DNA of 64,000 bases from Streptomyces sp. CB00455 (GTDB taxonomy: Bacteria > Actinomycetota > Actinomycetes > Streptomycetales > Streptomycetaceae), in assembly GCF_001905445.1 (NCBI RefSeq), contig NZ_LIVQ01000005.1, forward strand, positions 62,001-126,000, in the 5' to 3' direction. The notes under the pieces are model-generated. The model was given only the letters and a program-made list of their open reading frames with translations. It had not been told where the DNA came from and searched no databases. The position numbers and the translations under genes are program-made. Positions within the stretch are counted from its first letter, which is position 1; every line of letters begins with the position of its first letter. Below are positions 24,279-32,550 of this stretch, one piece after another.

Positions 24279-27131
24279 TCACGAGACGCGCCCCGCCCGG
24301 TAGGTCTCCAGTACGAGCTCGGCCGCGCGGGCGGGCGAGGAGGCGCCGCCGGGTGCCGGCAGTGCCTCCTCCAGGACCGCGCCGTCGCCGTACCGGGACA
24401 GCCACTTGGCCAGGCAGCGCAGGTGCAGCGCGTTGCCGAGGTCCGCGAACTGCGGTTTGGGCCGGCTCAGCCTGCTCAGGAAGTCCTCCGCGGCGCGCCC
24501 GGTCGGGGGCGGCGCGGCCGGGTGCAGGAAGACCTGCTCGGGCAGGTCCAGCAGCGCGCGCCAGCGCGCCACCGCCTCCACCGGCACCGGTGCGCCGGCC
24601 AGGTCGGAGCGCAGCTCGCCCACGACGGCGGGCGGCAGGAGCCAGCGACGGCGCTGGAGCACCACGTGCCGGTGGCGCAACCGGGGGCTGCGGGTCACCC
24701 GGCCGCCCGGGGCGGGCAGGTCGTGGCGGGGCAGCAGCGCCCGGAAGTCGACCACCCCGTGCGGATGGTCGCTCAGGTGGGCGCCGATGCGGCGGGGCAG
24801 CAGTACGGGGGCGAGGAAGCCCGGGTAGAGCACGTCGAGGAGTTCACCGGTGTCGCGCAGCCGCAGGCGCACCTGGTCGGTGGGCTCGTCGTGGACGAGG
24901 TCCAGGTCGGCTTCGCCGATCGCGGCACGGCTGCGGTCGGGGCCGATCTCCTCCGGGACGAGCAGGGGGTGGAGGTTGGCGTTGAAGCCGCCGACGGGCC
25001 GGATCTGCGCGGCCCGTGCGCCGGGCGAGAGACCGCGGCGGATCTGCCGGGAGACCTCGGCGGCCGCGCGCGGGTCCAGGTCGTCCAGGAACCGGCTCGT
25101 GAAGCGGCCCCAGCCGCCGTACACGTGGTTCACGCACAGCAGGCCCCGCTCCGGGTCGCGCTGGAGGAAGTACGCGTAGCTCAGGGGACGTTCGACGGCC
25201 CAGGCCGGCAGCCGCTCGCCGAGGGTCTTGACGAAGTCGGGGGGCAGGACTGTCTCGTCGGCGCCCTCCGGATGCGGGTCGACGGCGTTCCGTACGGCGT
25301 CGGCGGCCTCGGCACGGAGCCGGACCAGAGCACCGGTCCCGCTGGGCAGGGCGGCCCGGTCCTGCGGATCGAGGGCCGCGAGCCGCCCGGCGCTCTCCCA
25401 GGCCCGGGCCACCTCGGCTCCGAACTCCCACGGATGGCGGCAGCTGCCGCCGGGACCGTACCGCTCGACGAAACGGTCACGCAGGACGCGGCGGACGAGG
25501 TGGCCGAGGTCGAAGAGCTCCGCGAGCGCGGTGACCTCGGCGAGGGCCTCGTGGTCGGCGGCGGCGAGGAACCCGTCGAGGTTCAGCGGGCTCGGAGCGA
25601 CGACGTCCTCGGACAGCACGGTGAGCGGCGCGGAGGCGGAGGGTACGGGCCGCCCGGCGGCGGCCAGTTCCGCCGTCCAGCCTTGTGACAGCCGGGCGAG
25701 GAGGGCGGGGCGCCGGGCGGCGGGCGTGGTGGCGAACTGCTCGGTCATACGGCCGAGTGCGTCGATCCGGTCGGCGCGCGCGGCGTCCTCGGCGTACGCG
25801 TCACCCCCGGCGTCCGTCGAACTGCCCGTGTGCGCCGGGCTGTCGGTGTGCGCCGGGCCGTCGGTGTGCGCCGTCTGCTGCGGCCGTGCCGCGCCGGGTG
25901 TCCGCAGCCATCGTGCGATCCGCCCCAGCGGATCGGCGTCCTGGGGAGGGACCGGATCACCCGGCACCAGGAGGCCCGCCTGCACGACGCGGTCGAGGAA
26001 CGCGGCGGCCTCGGCCCGGCTACCGCCCGTCCCACCGAGGGCCGCGGCCAGCAGATCCGTCAGCGCCCCCAGCGTGAGCGGGGTCTCGGCATGCTCGGTG
26101 ACCAGGCGCAGCGGGCCCCCGAAGGCCAGCTCCACCTCGTCCTCGACCGGCACGAGGTAGCGGCCCCCGGCGAAGGAGGACCGGGTGCGGGAGTACGCCG
26201 CCCGGTCGCCGGCGGTCCGGGCGGTGCTGGTGATGCGGTGCGGGAGCGCGGCCCGGCGGTGCGGCGCATCGAGGAGGGCCAGGGTCAGCGCGGTCGTCAG
26301 GGTGCGGTTGGCCCTGACGACCGCGGTCAGGGGGCCCTCGGACAGGGGCAGGGCGCCCCAGGACGGTACGGACCGGGCCGGCGTCCCGGCCGACGCGCCC
26401 GCGGTGGGTGCGCCACCGGTCGGTGCGTCCTCGGTCAGCGCGTCCTCGGTCAGCGCGCCCCAGCCGACCGCGGTGAACCACGACAGCGGGCTGGTCTTGG
26501 TGCTGGCCCGCAGGGCGTAGCGCAGTACGGCGGCTTCCTCCTTGCGCGAACGGCGGTCGCTCGCGCCGGTCCCCGCTCGTTCGACGGCCCGCAGGAGGTC
26601 GGCGCTGGTGAGCGCGACGGCGTTGCCGAGGGCCGGTTCGCGGCACAGGGCGGACAGGGCGGCGCGTTCGGCGGACAAGGCCCCCTCGGCGGCGGTGGCG
26701 AGCTCGGCCAGGAGCGTGGCCCGGTGCGCGTGGAGGTCGTTCCAGGAGGCGAGGCGGGGCACGCGTGCGGGCAGGTCTCCGAGGCGTGCCAGCAGGGCGG
26801 GCCGGGGCCGGCGTCCGTTGTGCAGGGCACGGCGCAGCGGGAGGACGACGTCGCGGTGGAAGGCCGCGGGGTGTCCGTCCCGGCTGTCGTGCAGGTCGTC
26901 GCACAGGGCCGGGGCGCAGCGCAGCAGTTGGTGCTCGATCCGGTGCAGGCGGGCGAGCAGGGTACGGAAGTGCGTGGCTTCGGGGCGCTGGGCGGGGTGC
27001 GCGAGCACGGTGGCGCGGACCAGCGCGTACGGCGCAGAGCGCACCCGGTAGCCGTCCGGGGCATCCGGACGGCGGGAGCCTTGCGAACCGTCCGCCCCGG
27101 CGGCCCCGGTGGGGCGCTGCGGTTGCGGCAT
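24279..27131 (-). CDS. lazB: LanB-type tRNA-Glu-dependent dehydratase, glutamylation subunit (LazB-like)
   Basis: 950 aa. N-terminal Lant_dehydr_N type: RSAPYALVRATVLAHP, RRSRKEEAAVLRYALRASTK, TSPLSWFTAVGWGAL. The middle has NLDGFLAAADHEALAEVTAL and the conserved C-terminal half has LSYAYFLQRDPERGLLCVNH, VYGGWGRFTSRFLDDLDP and FNANLHPLLVPEE. It transfers glutamate from Glu-tRNA to Ser side chains of the precursor; the elimination step is in the LazF-like protein. Full-length LanB enzymes are about 1000 residues with the elimination domain attached; here that domain is absent, as in thiopeptide split systems. It contains short runs of repeat (THTDGPAHTDSPAHTGS) and ALTEDAL-type repeats. The ATG follows GGACGGG. 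Confidence 0.93.
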   Translation of the reverse strand: MPQPQRPTGAAGADGSQGSRRPDAPDGYRVRSAPYALVRATVLAHPAQRPEATHFRTLLARLHRIEHQLLRCAPALCDDLHDSRDGHPAAFHRDVVLPLRRALHNGRRPRPALLARLGDLPARVPRLASWNDLHAHRATLLAELATAAEGALSAERAALSALCREPALGNAVALTSADLLRAVERAGTGASDRRSRKEEAAVLRYALRASTKTSPLSWFTAVGWGALTEDALTEDAPTGGAPTAGASAGTPARSVPSWGALPLSEGPLTAVVRANRTLTTALTLALLDAPHRRAALPHRITSTARTAGDRAAYSRTRSSFAGGRYLVPVEDEVELAFGGPLRLVTEHAETPLTLGALTDLLAAALGGTGGSRAEAAAFLDRVVQAGLLVPGDPVPPQDADPLGRIARWLRTPGAARPQQTAHTDGPAHTDSPAHTGSSTDAGGDAYAEDAARADRIDALGRMTEQFATTPAARRPALLARLSQGWTAELAAAGRPVPSASAPLTVLSEDVVAPSPLNLDGFLAAADHEALAEVTALAELFDLGHLVRRVLRDRFVERYGPGGSCRHPWEFGAEVARAWESAGRLAALDPQDRAALPSGTGALVRLRAEAADAVRNAVDPHPEGADETVLPPDFVKTLGERLPAWAVERPLSYAYFLQRDPERGLLCVNHVYGGWGRFTSRFLDDLDPRAAAEVSRQIRRGLSPGARAAQIRPVGGFNANLHPLLVPEEIGPDRSRAAIGEADLDLVHDEPTDQVRLRLRDTGELLDVLYPGFLAPVLLPRRIGAHLSDHPHGVVDFRALLPRHDLPAPGGRVTRSPRLRHRHVVLQRRRWLLPPAVVGELRSDLAGAPVPVEAVARWRALLDLPEQVFLHPAAPPPTGRAAEDFLSRLSRPKPQFADLGNALHLRCLAKWLSRYGDGAVLEEALPAPGGASSPARAAELVLETYRAGRVS

Positions 27132-27162
27132 GGTGGTCCCGTCCTGTCGGTGGTGGCGCGCG

Positions 27163-27194
27163 GCTTCCCGCCGCACGGGCGTGCGGCGGGAAGC
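27163..27194 (-). terminator. Hairpin attenuator between the precursor genes and lazB
   Basis: A perfect 14-bp stem, GCTTCCCGCCGCAC / GTGCGGCGGGAAGC, with the loop GGGC sits in the 89-bp gap after the second precursor and 32 nt before the lazB start. It would let most transcripts end after the precursors, giving more peptide than enzyme. Confidence 0.85.
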
Positions 27195-27220
27195 GTGGGA
27201 CACGCGTGCGGGGTGGGGGA

Positions 27221-27406
27221 TCAGGCCGCCGGCAGGTCCGGCAGCTGGGGGTGGGCGCACGAGGACGAGCCGCAGGAGCAGGAACTGCCTCCGTTGGACG
27301 CGCCCCCCTCGGGCAGCGCGACCGTGTCCCGCATGGAGGTCACGGTGAGGTCGCCCAGGTCGAGATCTTCGAGTTCGAAGCCGGGGGCTCCGGTGGACGG
27401 GGCCAT
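27221..27406 (-). CDS. lazA2: Second thiopeptide precursor peptide (variant core)
   Basis: 61 aa. Leader residues 1-36 contain DLGDLTVTSMRDTVALPEGG, nearly the same as in the other precursor and similar to the lactazole leader. The predicted core starts at Ser37 after GGA: SNGGSSCSCGSSSCAHP, then an 8-residue tail ending in LPAA (25 residues in all). Ser1 and the Ser before the last Cys (position 13) would form the pyridine. Cys at 7, 9 and 14 would become thiazoles. There is no Trp; Asn2 replaces it, and one more residue lies inside the ring than in lactazole. GAGGAG precedes the ATG. It lies 33 nt after the first precursor. Confidence 0.92.
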   Translation of the reverse strand: MAPSTGAPGFELEDLDLGDLTVTSMRDTVALPEGGASNGGSSCSCGSSSCAHPQLPDLPAA

Positions 27407-27439
27407 GGATGTCTCCTCTGGTCGGGGTGTCCGCGGAGG

Positions 27440-27628
27440 TCAGGCCGCGGGCGGCATGGAGTCCGTCGGCTGGGCGCAGGAGGACGAGCCCTGGCAGGAG
27501 CAGGAGCCCCAGGACGCGCCGCCTTCGGGCAGCGCGGCGGTGTCGCGCATGGAGGTGACGGTGAGGTCGCTGAGGTCCAGCTCCAGGTCCTGGAGGCTGA
27601 ATGCGGAGGTGCTTTCGGTACCGGACAT
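27440..27628 (-). CDS. lazA1: First thiopeptide precursor peptide (lactazole-like core)
   Basis: 62 aa. Leader residues 1-38 contain SLQDLELDLSDLTVTSMRDT then AALPEGGA. The predicted core begins at Ser39: SWGSCSCQGSSSCAQP plus an 8-residue tail rich in Pro and Ala ending the protein (24 residues). From memory, lactazole has SWGSCSCQASSSCAQPQDM, so 15 of the first 16 positions agree and only the tail and one Ala/Gly differ. Ser1 and Ser12 are the expected pyridine partners; Cys5, 7 and 13 the thiazoles. The frame runs upstream, but only this ATG has GGGAG at 6 nt. It is the first gene of the cluster. Confidence 0.95.
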   Translation of the reverse strand: MSGTESTSAFSLQDLELDLSDLTVTSMRDTAALPEGGASWGSCSCQGSSSCAQPTDSMPPAA

Positions 27629-28058
27629 GGTTGTCTCCCGGAAGTGGAAGGGAAATCCGAATGGGCATGGGTCGAAATTTCGCCGCCCCTGGCCGAATTG
27701 CCATCCCCTCACCTTGGAAGGGCTCATCACCTGTGCGATCCGATGCGGTCGATGCGTTCCCGGCCGTGTGCGCGCCCGGTCGGCCCGGCCCGAAATCCGA
27801 AAATTCCGGTTCAGGCCTTCCGGATCCGGGATTCTCCGGCCCTTGGTGCGGCTGGCCCCAACAATCCTCCGGAATGCTGAAGAACCGCTAGAGCGAAGAT
27901 GTAGCCGAGCCTTTCTCCGCCCCGGACAGCGGGCACGGCGTGAATCCCTTGCTCCGGATCAAAGGATTGCGCTGACCGGTTGACGGCTTTCCCGCGGGCG
28001 AAACGACGACGGTTGCGGGGGCGGGACCGGCGAGCCGGAAGTGGAGGCGGGAGGTCCC
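27629..28058. other. Gene-free promoter region of the thiopeptide cluster
   Basis: About 430 bp, visibly richer in A/T than its surroundings (for example AAATCCGAAAATTCCGG and CCCCAACAATCCTCCGG). No gene is supported; the cluster promoter and any operator should lie here. Short TCCGGA/TCCGG words recur, but I cannot assign a site. Confidence 0.55.
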
Positions 28059-28820
28059 TCAGCCGAAGAGCGGAAAGCGTTCGGCGTCGCGGCCCAGGGC
28101 CCGGCGTTCCGTGTCCGTCAGCGGGACGCGGCCGGTGGCCGCCCGGGCGTAGTGCCCGTCGTCCCAGTCCAGGGGGACGGGGCGGCCCAGGAGCCCGTCG
28201 AGGGCGGAGCGGACGGAGGCCAGGCCCGCCGCCGACGGCCCCGGCGCGGCCGGCAGGGCGTAGGTCAGGTCGAGGTGGTGGACGGTCGCCTCCACCGTCA
28301 GGGTGGCCATCAGGTCGCCGGCGGTCAGGACGTGCCCCTGGGTCGAGACGAGGACTTCGGTGCCGGTCCGGGCAGCGGCGGTCACCGCGGCCGCGGCGGT
28401 CTCCAGGTACAGCTCGCGCAAGGGGGCGAAGTCCGGGTACGTGCTCGCGCCGAGGCGGGCCGAGCGACGCTCCTGCGCCGCGTCCGCGGAGTCGGGGCGC
28501 CATTGCTGCCAGTAGGTGACGGCATCGCGGTCCGGCGGGCCGGTGTGCGGGGTGTGCAGGGCGACCAGTGCGCGCCGGCAGTCCGCGAGGCAGTGGTGGA
28601 CCAGGTCCCGGACCACCCAGCCCGCGCATCCGGTGGGCCGCCAGGACTCCTCCTCGCCCAAGGGGGTGACCGCAGCGGCCAGAGCCTCGTAGGAGGCACC
28701 CAGCGCGTGGACCGGATCCGCCGGGACCGGCCGTATCCCGCCCGGATCTCCAGGGGCGGGCGGCGTCCGGCCCGGATCCGCGTGGACCGCCCGCACCCGG
28801 TCCGGAAGGTGCTCGGTCAT
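28059..28820 (-). CDS. DinB-like / maleylpyruvate-isomerase-type protein
   Basis: 253 aa. Belongs to the actinobacterial TIGR03083/DinB-2 group: W-R-PTGCAGWVVRDLVHHCLAD with the early metal-binding His pair, a middle TLTVEATVHHLDLTYAL with the second His pair, and a C-terminal VPLDWDDGHYARAATGRVPL. Members bind a divalent metal, and several act with mycothiol. The substrate is unknown. Its ATG overlaps the stop of the antiporter gene (ATGA), so the two are made together. Confidence 0.87.
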   Translation of the reverse strand: MTEHLPDRVRAVHADPGRTPPAPGDPGGIRPVPADPVHALGASYEALAAAVTPLGEEESWRPTGCAGWVVRDLVHHCLADCRRALVALHTPHTGPPDRDAVTYWQQWRPDSADAAQERRSARLGASTYPDFAPLRELYLETAAAAVTAAARTGTEVLVSTQGHVLTAGDLMATLTVEATVHHLDLTYALPAAPGPSAAGLASVRSALDGLLGRPVPLDWDDGHYARAATGRVPLTDTERRALGRDAERFPLFG

Positions 28821-30139
28821 CCTCGTGACCGCCCCTGGGGCACCGTGTCCCGCTGGGGTTGCGGCTCGGCGGGCCGCGATCCGTTCGCCCGGTCCAGGCG
28901 GGCGGTGACCGGGGTGGCCGCCACGCCGTGCACGAGCGCCGACAGGAGGACGGTGAAGGTGACCACCGCCCACAGTTCCGCGGCCGGCGCGGCGAAGTCC
29001 GCCGCTCCCAGGGCGTAGGCGAGGTAGAAGAAGGAGCCGATCCCCCGGATGCCGAAGAAGGCCGTGGCCCAGCGCTCCCGGCCGGCGGCGCGGCCCCGCA
29101 GCTGCACCAGCCATCCCACCGCCGGCCGGATCACCAGGAAGAGCAGCAGTCCCAGGAGGGCTCCGCGCCAGGTCAGTGCTCCCAGACCTCCCTGGGCGGT
29201 GAAGCCGCCGACCAGGAAGAGCACGACCGCCGTCAGCAGCCGCTCTATCTGGTCGGTGAAACCGTGCATGACGCGGTGGTAGCCGTGGGCGCGTTCCGCG
29301 CCGCGGATCGTGCAGGCGGTGACGAAGACGGCGAGGAAGCCGTAGCCGTGCAGCAGTTCGGTCGCGCCGTAGGCGATGAAGGTCGCGGCGAGCGCGGTGA
29401 ACCCCTCCCGGTGCTCGGACAGGCGCAGCGCCTTCCAGGCGGCCTGGAAGAACATCCAGCCGAGGAGGCGGCCGATGGCCACCCCCACCAGCAGCGCCAC
29501 GCCGCCGCGCAGCAGCACGTCGCTCCAGGCCCAGTGCCACAGGCCCGTGGCGGACCAGCCGGTCGCGGAGGCCGTGGTCAAGGCCACGGCGGCCAGGACG
29601 AAGGGGAAGGCGAGACCGTCGTTGAGCCCGGCCTCGCTGGTCAGGGCGAAGCGGACCTCGTCCTCGTCGTCCTCCTCGTCGGTCGGCTCCCCCACCCGCA
29701 CCTCCGCGGCCAGGACCGGATCCGTCGGGGCGAGGGACGCCGCCACCAGCAGGGCGACCGCCGGCGGCCACGCCATCAGCCACCCGGCGGCCGCCGCCGT
29801 CACCAGGATCGTCAGGGGCATGGCCAGGCCCAGCAGCCGCCAGGTCGTCGACCAGGACCGCAGGCCCGGCGGCCTGTTGATGGCGAGGCCCGCGCCCATC
29901 AGTGCGATCACGACGCATATCTCCGTGAGGTGCTCGACCGCACCGCGATGCTGCACGGGGTCGAGTTCGGGGAGCGCGTCCAGCGGCAGTAGGAACACCA
30001 GGAAGCCCGCCGCCAGGAACACCATGGGCAGCGATACCGGGCGGCGGGCGAGGGCCGTGGGCAGGACCGCCGCGCAGAGGGCGCCCAACCCGGCGCAGGC
30101 GTAGACCACATCGATTCCCGTCAGACTCAACCCGACCAC
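28817..30139 (-). CDS. NhaP-type cation:proton antiporter
   Basis: About 440 aa with 11-13 membrane segments. CPA1 signatures are visible: ASLAPTDPVLAAEV (the ion-binding TDP), and TSEAGLNDGLAFPFVLAAVA with the ND pair. Later RGIGSFFYLAYAL is a conserved CPA1 helix. A short acidic loop (EPTDEEDDEDE) lies between. It would exchange Na+ or K+ for H+ across the cell membrane. The start is uncertain: I take the GTG before the first membrane segment; the frame continues upstream, but that part is not protein-like. Confidence 0.85.
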   Translation of the reverse strand: MVGLSLTGIDVVYACAGLGALCAAVLPTALARRPVSLPMVFLAAGFLVFLLPLDALPELDPVQHRGAVEHLTEICVVIALMGAGLAINRPPGLRSWSTTWRLLGLAMPLTILVTAAAAGWLMAWPPAVALLVAASLAPTDPVLAAEVRVGEPTDEEDDEDEVRFALTSEAGLNDGLAFPFVLAAVALTTASATGWSATGLWHWAWSDVLLRGGVALLVGVAIGRLLGWMFFQAAWKALRLSEHREGFTALAATFIAYGATELLHGYGFLAVFVTACTIRGAERAHGYHRVMHGFTDQIERLLTAVVLFLVGGFTAQGGLGALTWRGALLGLLLFLVIRPAVGWLVQLRGRAAGRERWATAFFGIRGIGSFFYLAYALGAADFAAPAAELWAVVTFTVLLSALVHGVAATPVTARLDRANGSRPAEPQPQRDTVPQGRSRG

Positions 30140-30227
30140 CGTTCCCGTACGAAGCTGCCGCCGCTCGCCTACCCGTTCCCGGGGCCCCCAGGCAGCAGCC
30201 CCGGAATTACCGGCCGGGAGGGGAGCT

Positions 30228-31817
30228 TCAGACGCGCTGGGCGCGGTGCAGGAGGGTGCGCAGGCCGTGGGGCTGCAGGGCCGCGCGGGCGGCATTGGCA
30301 CCCGGGGCTCCGTGGACGCCACCGCCTGGATGCGCGGCCGCGGAGGCGAGGTAGAGGCCCCTGACGGGGGTCTCCGGCCGCCCGGTGCCGGGTACGGGGC
30401 GGAAGACCGCCTGCTGGTGCAGTGCGGTGGTGCCGTTGTTGATGGCGCCGTTGTGCAGGTTCGCGTTCATGGCCTGGAGGGTCGTGGGGGACAGGATCCG
30501 GCGGCCGCGGATCAGTGCGCGGAAGCCGGGCGCGAACCGTTCCACCTGCTTTTCGATCCGGTCGGCCATGGCTTCCTGCTCCCGCGCGTCCCAGCGGCCC
30601 GTGATGTGGTCGGGGCCGGCGTCGGAGACGATGCGCTGCGGGAGGTGGGTGTAGGCCCACGCCGATTCCGTGCCGGCGGGTGAGCGGCTGGGATCCGCCG
30701 TGGTCATCTGGCCGAACAGGGCGAACGGTTCGTCGGGGACCTGGCCCATGTTGAGCTGGGAGGCGAACCGGCTCAGGCCGTCGACGCCGTCGGCGACGTG
30801 GACCGTGCCGGCCGTCGCGGCCTGGGGCGCCGTCCACGGGACCGGCCCCGTCAGGGCCCAGTCGACCTTGAAGGTCGCGAAGTCCCACTGGAAGCGTTCG
30901 AGGTCCCGCACGAGCCGGGCCGGGAGGTGCTCCTCGCCCACGAGGTCCCGGTAGAGGGCCGGCGCGGAGACGTCGGCGAGCACGGCCCGGCGGGCGGTGA
31001 CGCTCTCGCCGCCCGCCGTCCTGACCCCGACCGCCGTGCCGCCGCGCACCACGACGCGGGCCACGCGCTCCCCGCAGCGCAGGACGCCTCCGCGCCGCTG
31101 GAGGCGGCTCACGAGGGCCGCGGTCAGGGCGCTGGAACCGCCGACGGGGACGGGGAAGCCGTGGCTCTGTCCGAGCATCGACATGAGCCAGCCGAAGCCC
31201 CCGCTGCCGGCGGCCTCGGGTGCCAGGTCGGCGTGCAGGGCGTTGCCGGCCAGCAGGAGCCGGCCCCCCTCCCCCGCGAACTCCTCCTCGCCCAGCCGGC
31301 GTACGGGCAGCGCCAGGTTCCGGGCCAGCCGGAGCCCTCCGGAGGTACGGAGTTTCGCCGCCAGGCGCAGCCCGGAGCGGACCGGCGGGAAGGGCGTGAA
31401 CAGCGCCTGCACCAGGTCCGGTCCCACGCGGGTCCATACGTCGTACATCTTCCGCCAGGCGTCACCGTCGGCGGCGCCGAACTCGCCCAGCCCGGCCGCG
31501 GTGTCCTGTACCCGGCGCTCCAGCACGGCGCACCTGCCGTCCTTCAGCGGGTGGGCCAGCACGCGCGGGGCATGGCTCCACCGAAGGCCCTCCGCCGCGA
31601 GGTCCAGGCGCGAGAGGACCGGGGAGGCGGCCGCCAGCGGGTAGAAGGCGCTGAAGACGTCCGAGACGTAGTCGGGGTGGACACCGCGGTCGCTGCGCAC
31701 GGCGCCGCCCGGCTCCTCCTGCGCCTCCAGGACTTCCACGCTCCAGCCGGCGTCGGCCAGGACGTTCGCGGCCACCAGTCCGTTGGGGCCGGCGCCGATC
31801 ACCACGGCGTCAGGCAT
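30228..31817 (-). CDS. FAD-dependent oxidoreductase, phytoene-dehydrogenase-like
   Basis: 529 aa. The N-terminal FAD motif is DAVVIGAGPNGLVAANVLA, and VEVLEAQEEPGGAVRSD is the typical second segment of phytoene desaturase / amine-oxidase-like flavoproteins. The C-terminal FAD-binding stretch LYLASAAAHPGGGVHGAPGA is also intact. Substrates of this actinobacterial group (often called NAD(P)/FAD-dependent oxidoreductase) are not known; no carotenoid genes are near. I chose the ATG that overlaps the end of the SRPBCC gene; in-frame GTGs lie 12 and 18 nt upstream. Confidence 0.9.
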   Translation of the reverse strand: MPDAVVIGAGPNGLVAANVLADAGWSVEVLEAQEEPGGAVRSDRGVHPDYVSDVFSAFYPLAAASPVLSRLDLAAEGLRWSHAPRVLAHPLKDGRCAVLERRVQDTAAGLGEFGAADGDAWRKMYDVWTRVGPDLVQALFTPFPPVRSGLRLAAKLRTSGGLRLARNLALPVRRLGEEEFAGEGGRLLLAGNALHADLAPEAAGSGGFGWLMSMLGQSHGFPVPVGGSSALTAALVSRLQRRGGVLRCGERVARVVVRGGTAVGVRTAGGESVTARRAVLADVSAPALYRDLVGEEHLPARLVRDLERFQWDFATFKVDWALTGPVPWTAPQAATAGTVHVADGVDGLSRFASQLNMGQVPDEPFALFGQMTTADPSRSPAGTESAWAYTHLPQRIVSDAGPDHITGRWDAREQEAMADRIEKQVERFAPGFRALIRGRRILSPTTLQAMNANLHNGAINNGTTALHQQAVFRPVPGTGRPETPVRGLYLASAAAHPGGGVHGAPGANAARAALQPHGLRTLLHRAQRV

Positions 31818-32358
31818 GACGGGGTCCACCGCCACGGGCCTTCCCGCCGCGGGATGTCCCGCCGTGCGATGACCCGCCCTGGGCTGTTCTGCCGGGTCCC
31901 GTGGCGGCGCCGTCGGTCTCGGCCGCGCCGCTGCCTTCGACGACCTTGGCCAGGCGGCTCAGCATGCCGCGGTGACGGAGCTGGAGCAGCGCTTCGCTCG
32001 CGGAATTGTGGAGGGCGCCGCCCAGACCGCGCAGCGGGTGCTCGTCGCAGATGACGAGGGTCTCCTCGCCCCACGGCCGGAGCTGGAGGAAGATCCTGGC
32101 CGTGCCGAAGGCCTTGAACGCCGCTTCCAGTTCCAGCTCCCGGCCGGTCTCCCGGTGGCGGACGGTCGTCACGCCCTCCGCCGACCAGGGGCCCAGACGA
32201 AGGGTGTAGCGCAGCCGGGCCCCCACCTCGGGCCAGCTGGGATCGAGGGGGATGGACTCGGACGGCCCCACCACCCAGTCCCCGTAGCGCGTGGGGTCGG
32301 CGAGGATCGCCCATACCGCGGACGGGGGGCGCCGGATGAGCTGATGACGGACGGCCAT
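31810..32358 (-). CDS. SRPBCC-family protein (polyketide cyclase/START-like fold)
   Basis: 182 aa. The SRPBCC pattern fills residues 1-145: RHQLIRRPPSAVWAILADPT, RYGDWVVG, then ESIPLDPSWPEVGARLRYTL, then ETLVICDEHPLRGLGGALHN. It is a ligand-binding cup fold without an assigned ligand. The C-terminal 35 residues are Gly/Ser/His/Arg-rich and probably disordered. It overlaps the FAD gene by 8 nt, so both act together, perhaps on one lipophilic substrate. Confidence 0.85.
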   Translation of the reverse strand: MAVRHQLIRRPPSAVWAILADPTRYGDWVVGPSESIPLDPSWPEVGARLRYTLRLGPWSAEGVTTVRHRETGRELELEAAFKAFGTARIFLQLRPWGEETLVICDEHPLRGLGGALHNSASEALLQLRHRGMLSRLAKVVEGSGAAETDGAATGPGRTAQGGSSHGGTSRGGKARGGGPRHA

Positions 32359-32550
32359 GGGAGAAGTCTTTCTGCCGGAGCGGACGAGGCGTGGCGGCAG
32401 CCTGCGGTGCGGTCCCGGGTCGCGGGTGCGCCGGGGACGGCCCGGGACCGGGGCGGAGTCGCGCCCTCGGGACGGCGGCACGCCCGAGCCCTCGGAGGCC
32501 GTCCGCGCGCTGCGGGCGGACCACCGGGGCTCGGCGGCGGCTGCCTGGGA

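Noticed and set aside
25830..27983. A 717-residue plus-strand open frame running over the precursor genes
   Set aside because: It lies antisense to lazB and to both precursors, which have their own ribosome sites and conserved leaders.
28059..29918. Long minus-strand frame over the DinB-like and antiporter genes read as one 619-residue protein
   Set aside because: Its first two thirds are an out-of-frame shadow of the antiporter; the DinB-like gene has its own ATG.
28059..30139. DinB-like protein and antiporter as part of the thiopeptide cluster (export or resistance)
   Set aside because: They have their own coupled operon, are separated by a 430-bp promoter region, and have no homologue in the lactazole cluster.
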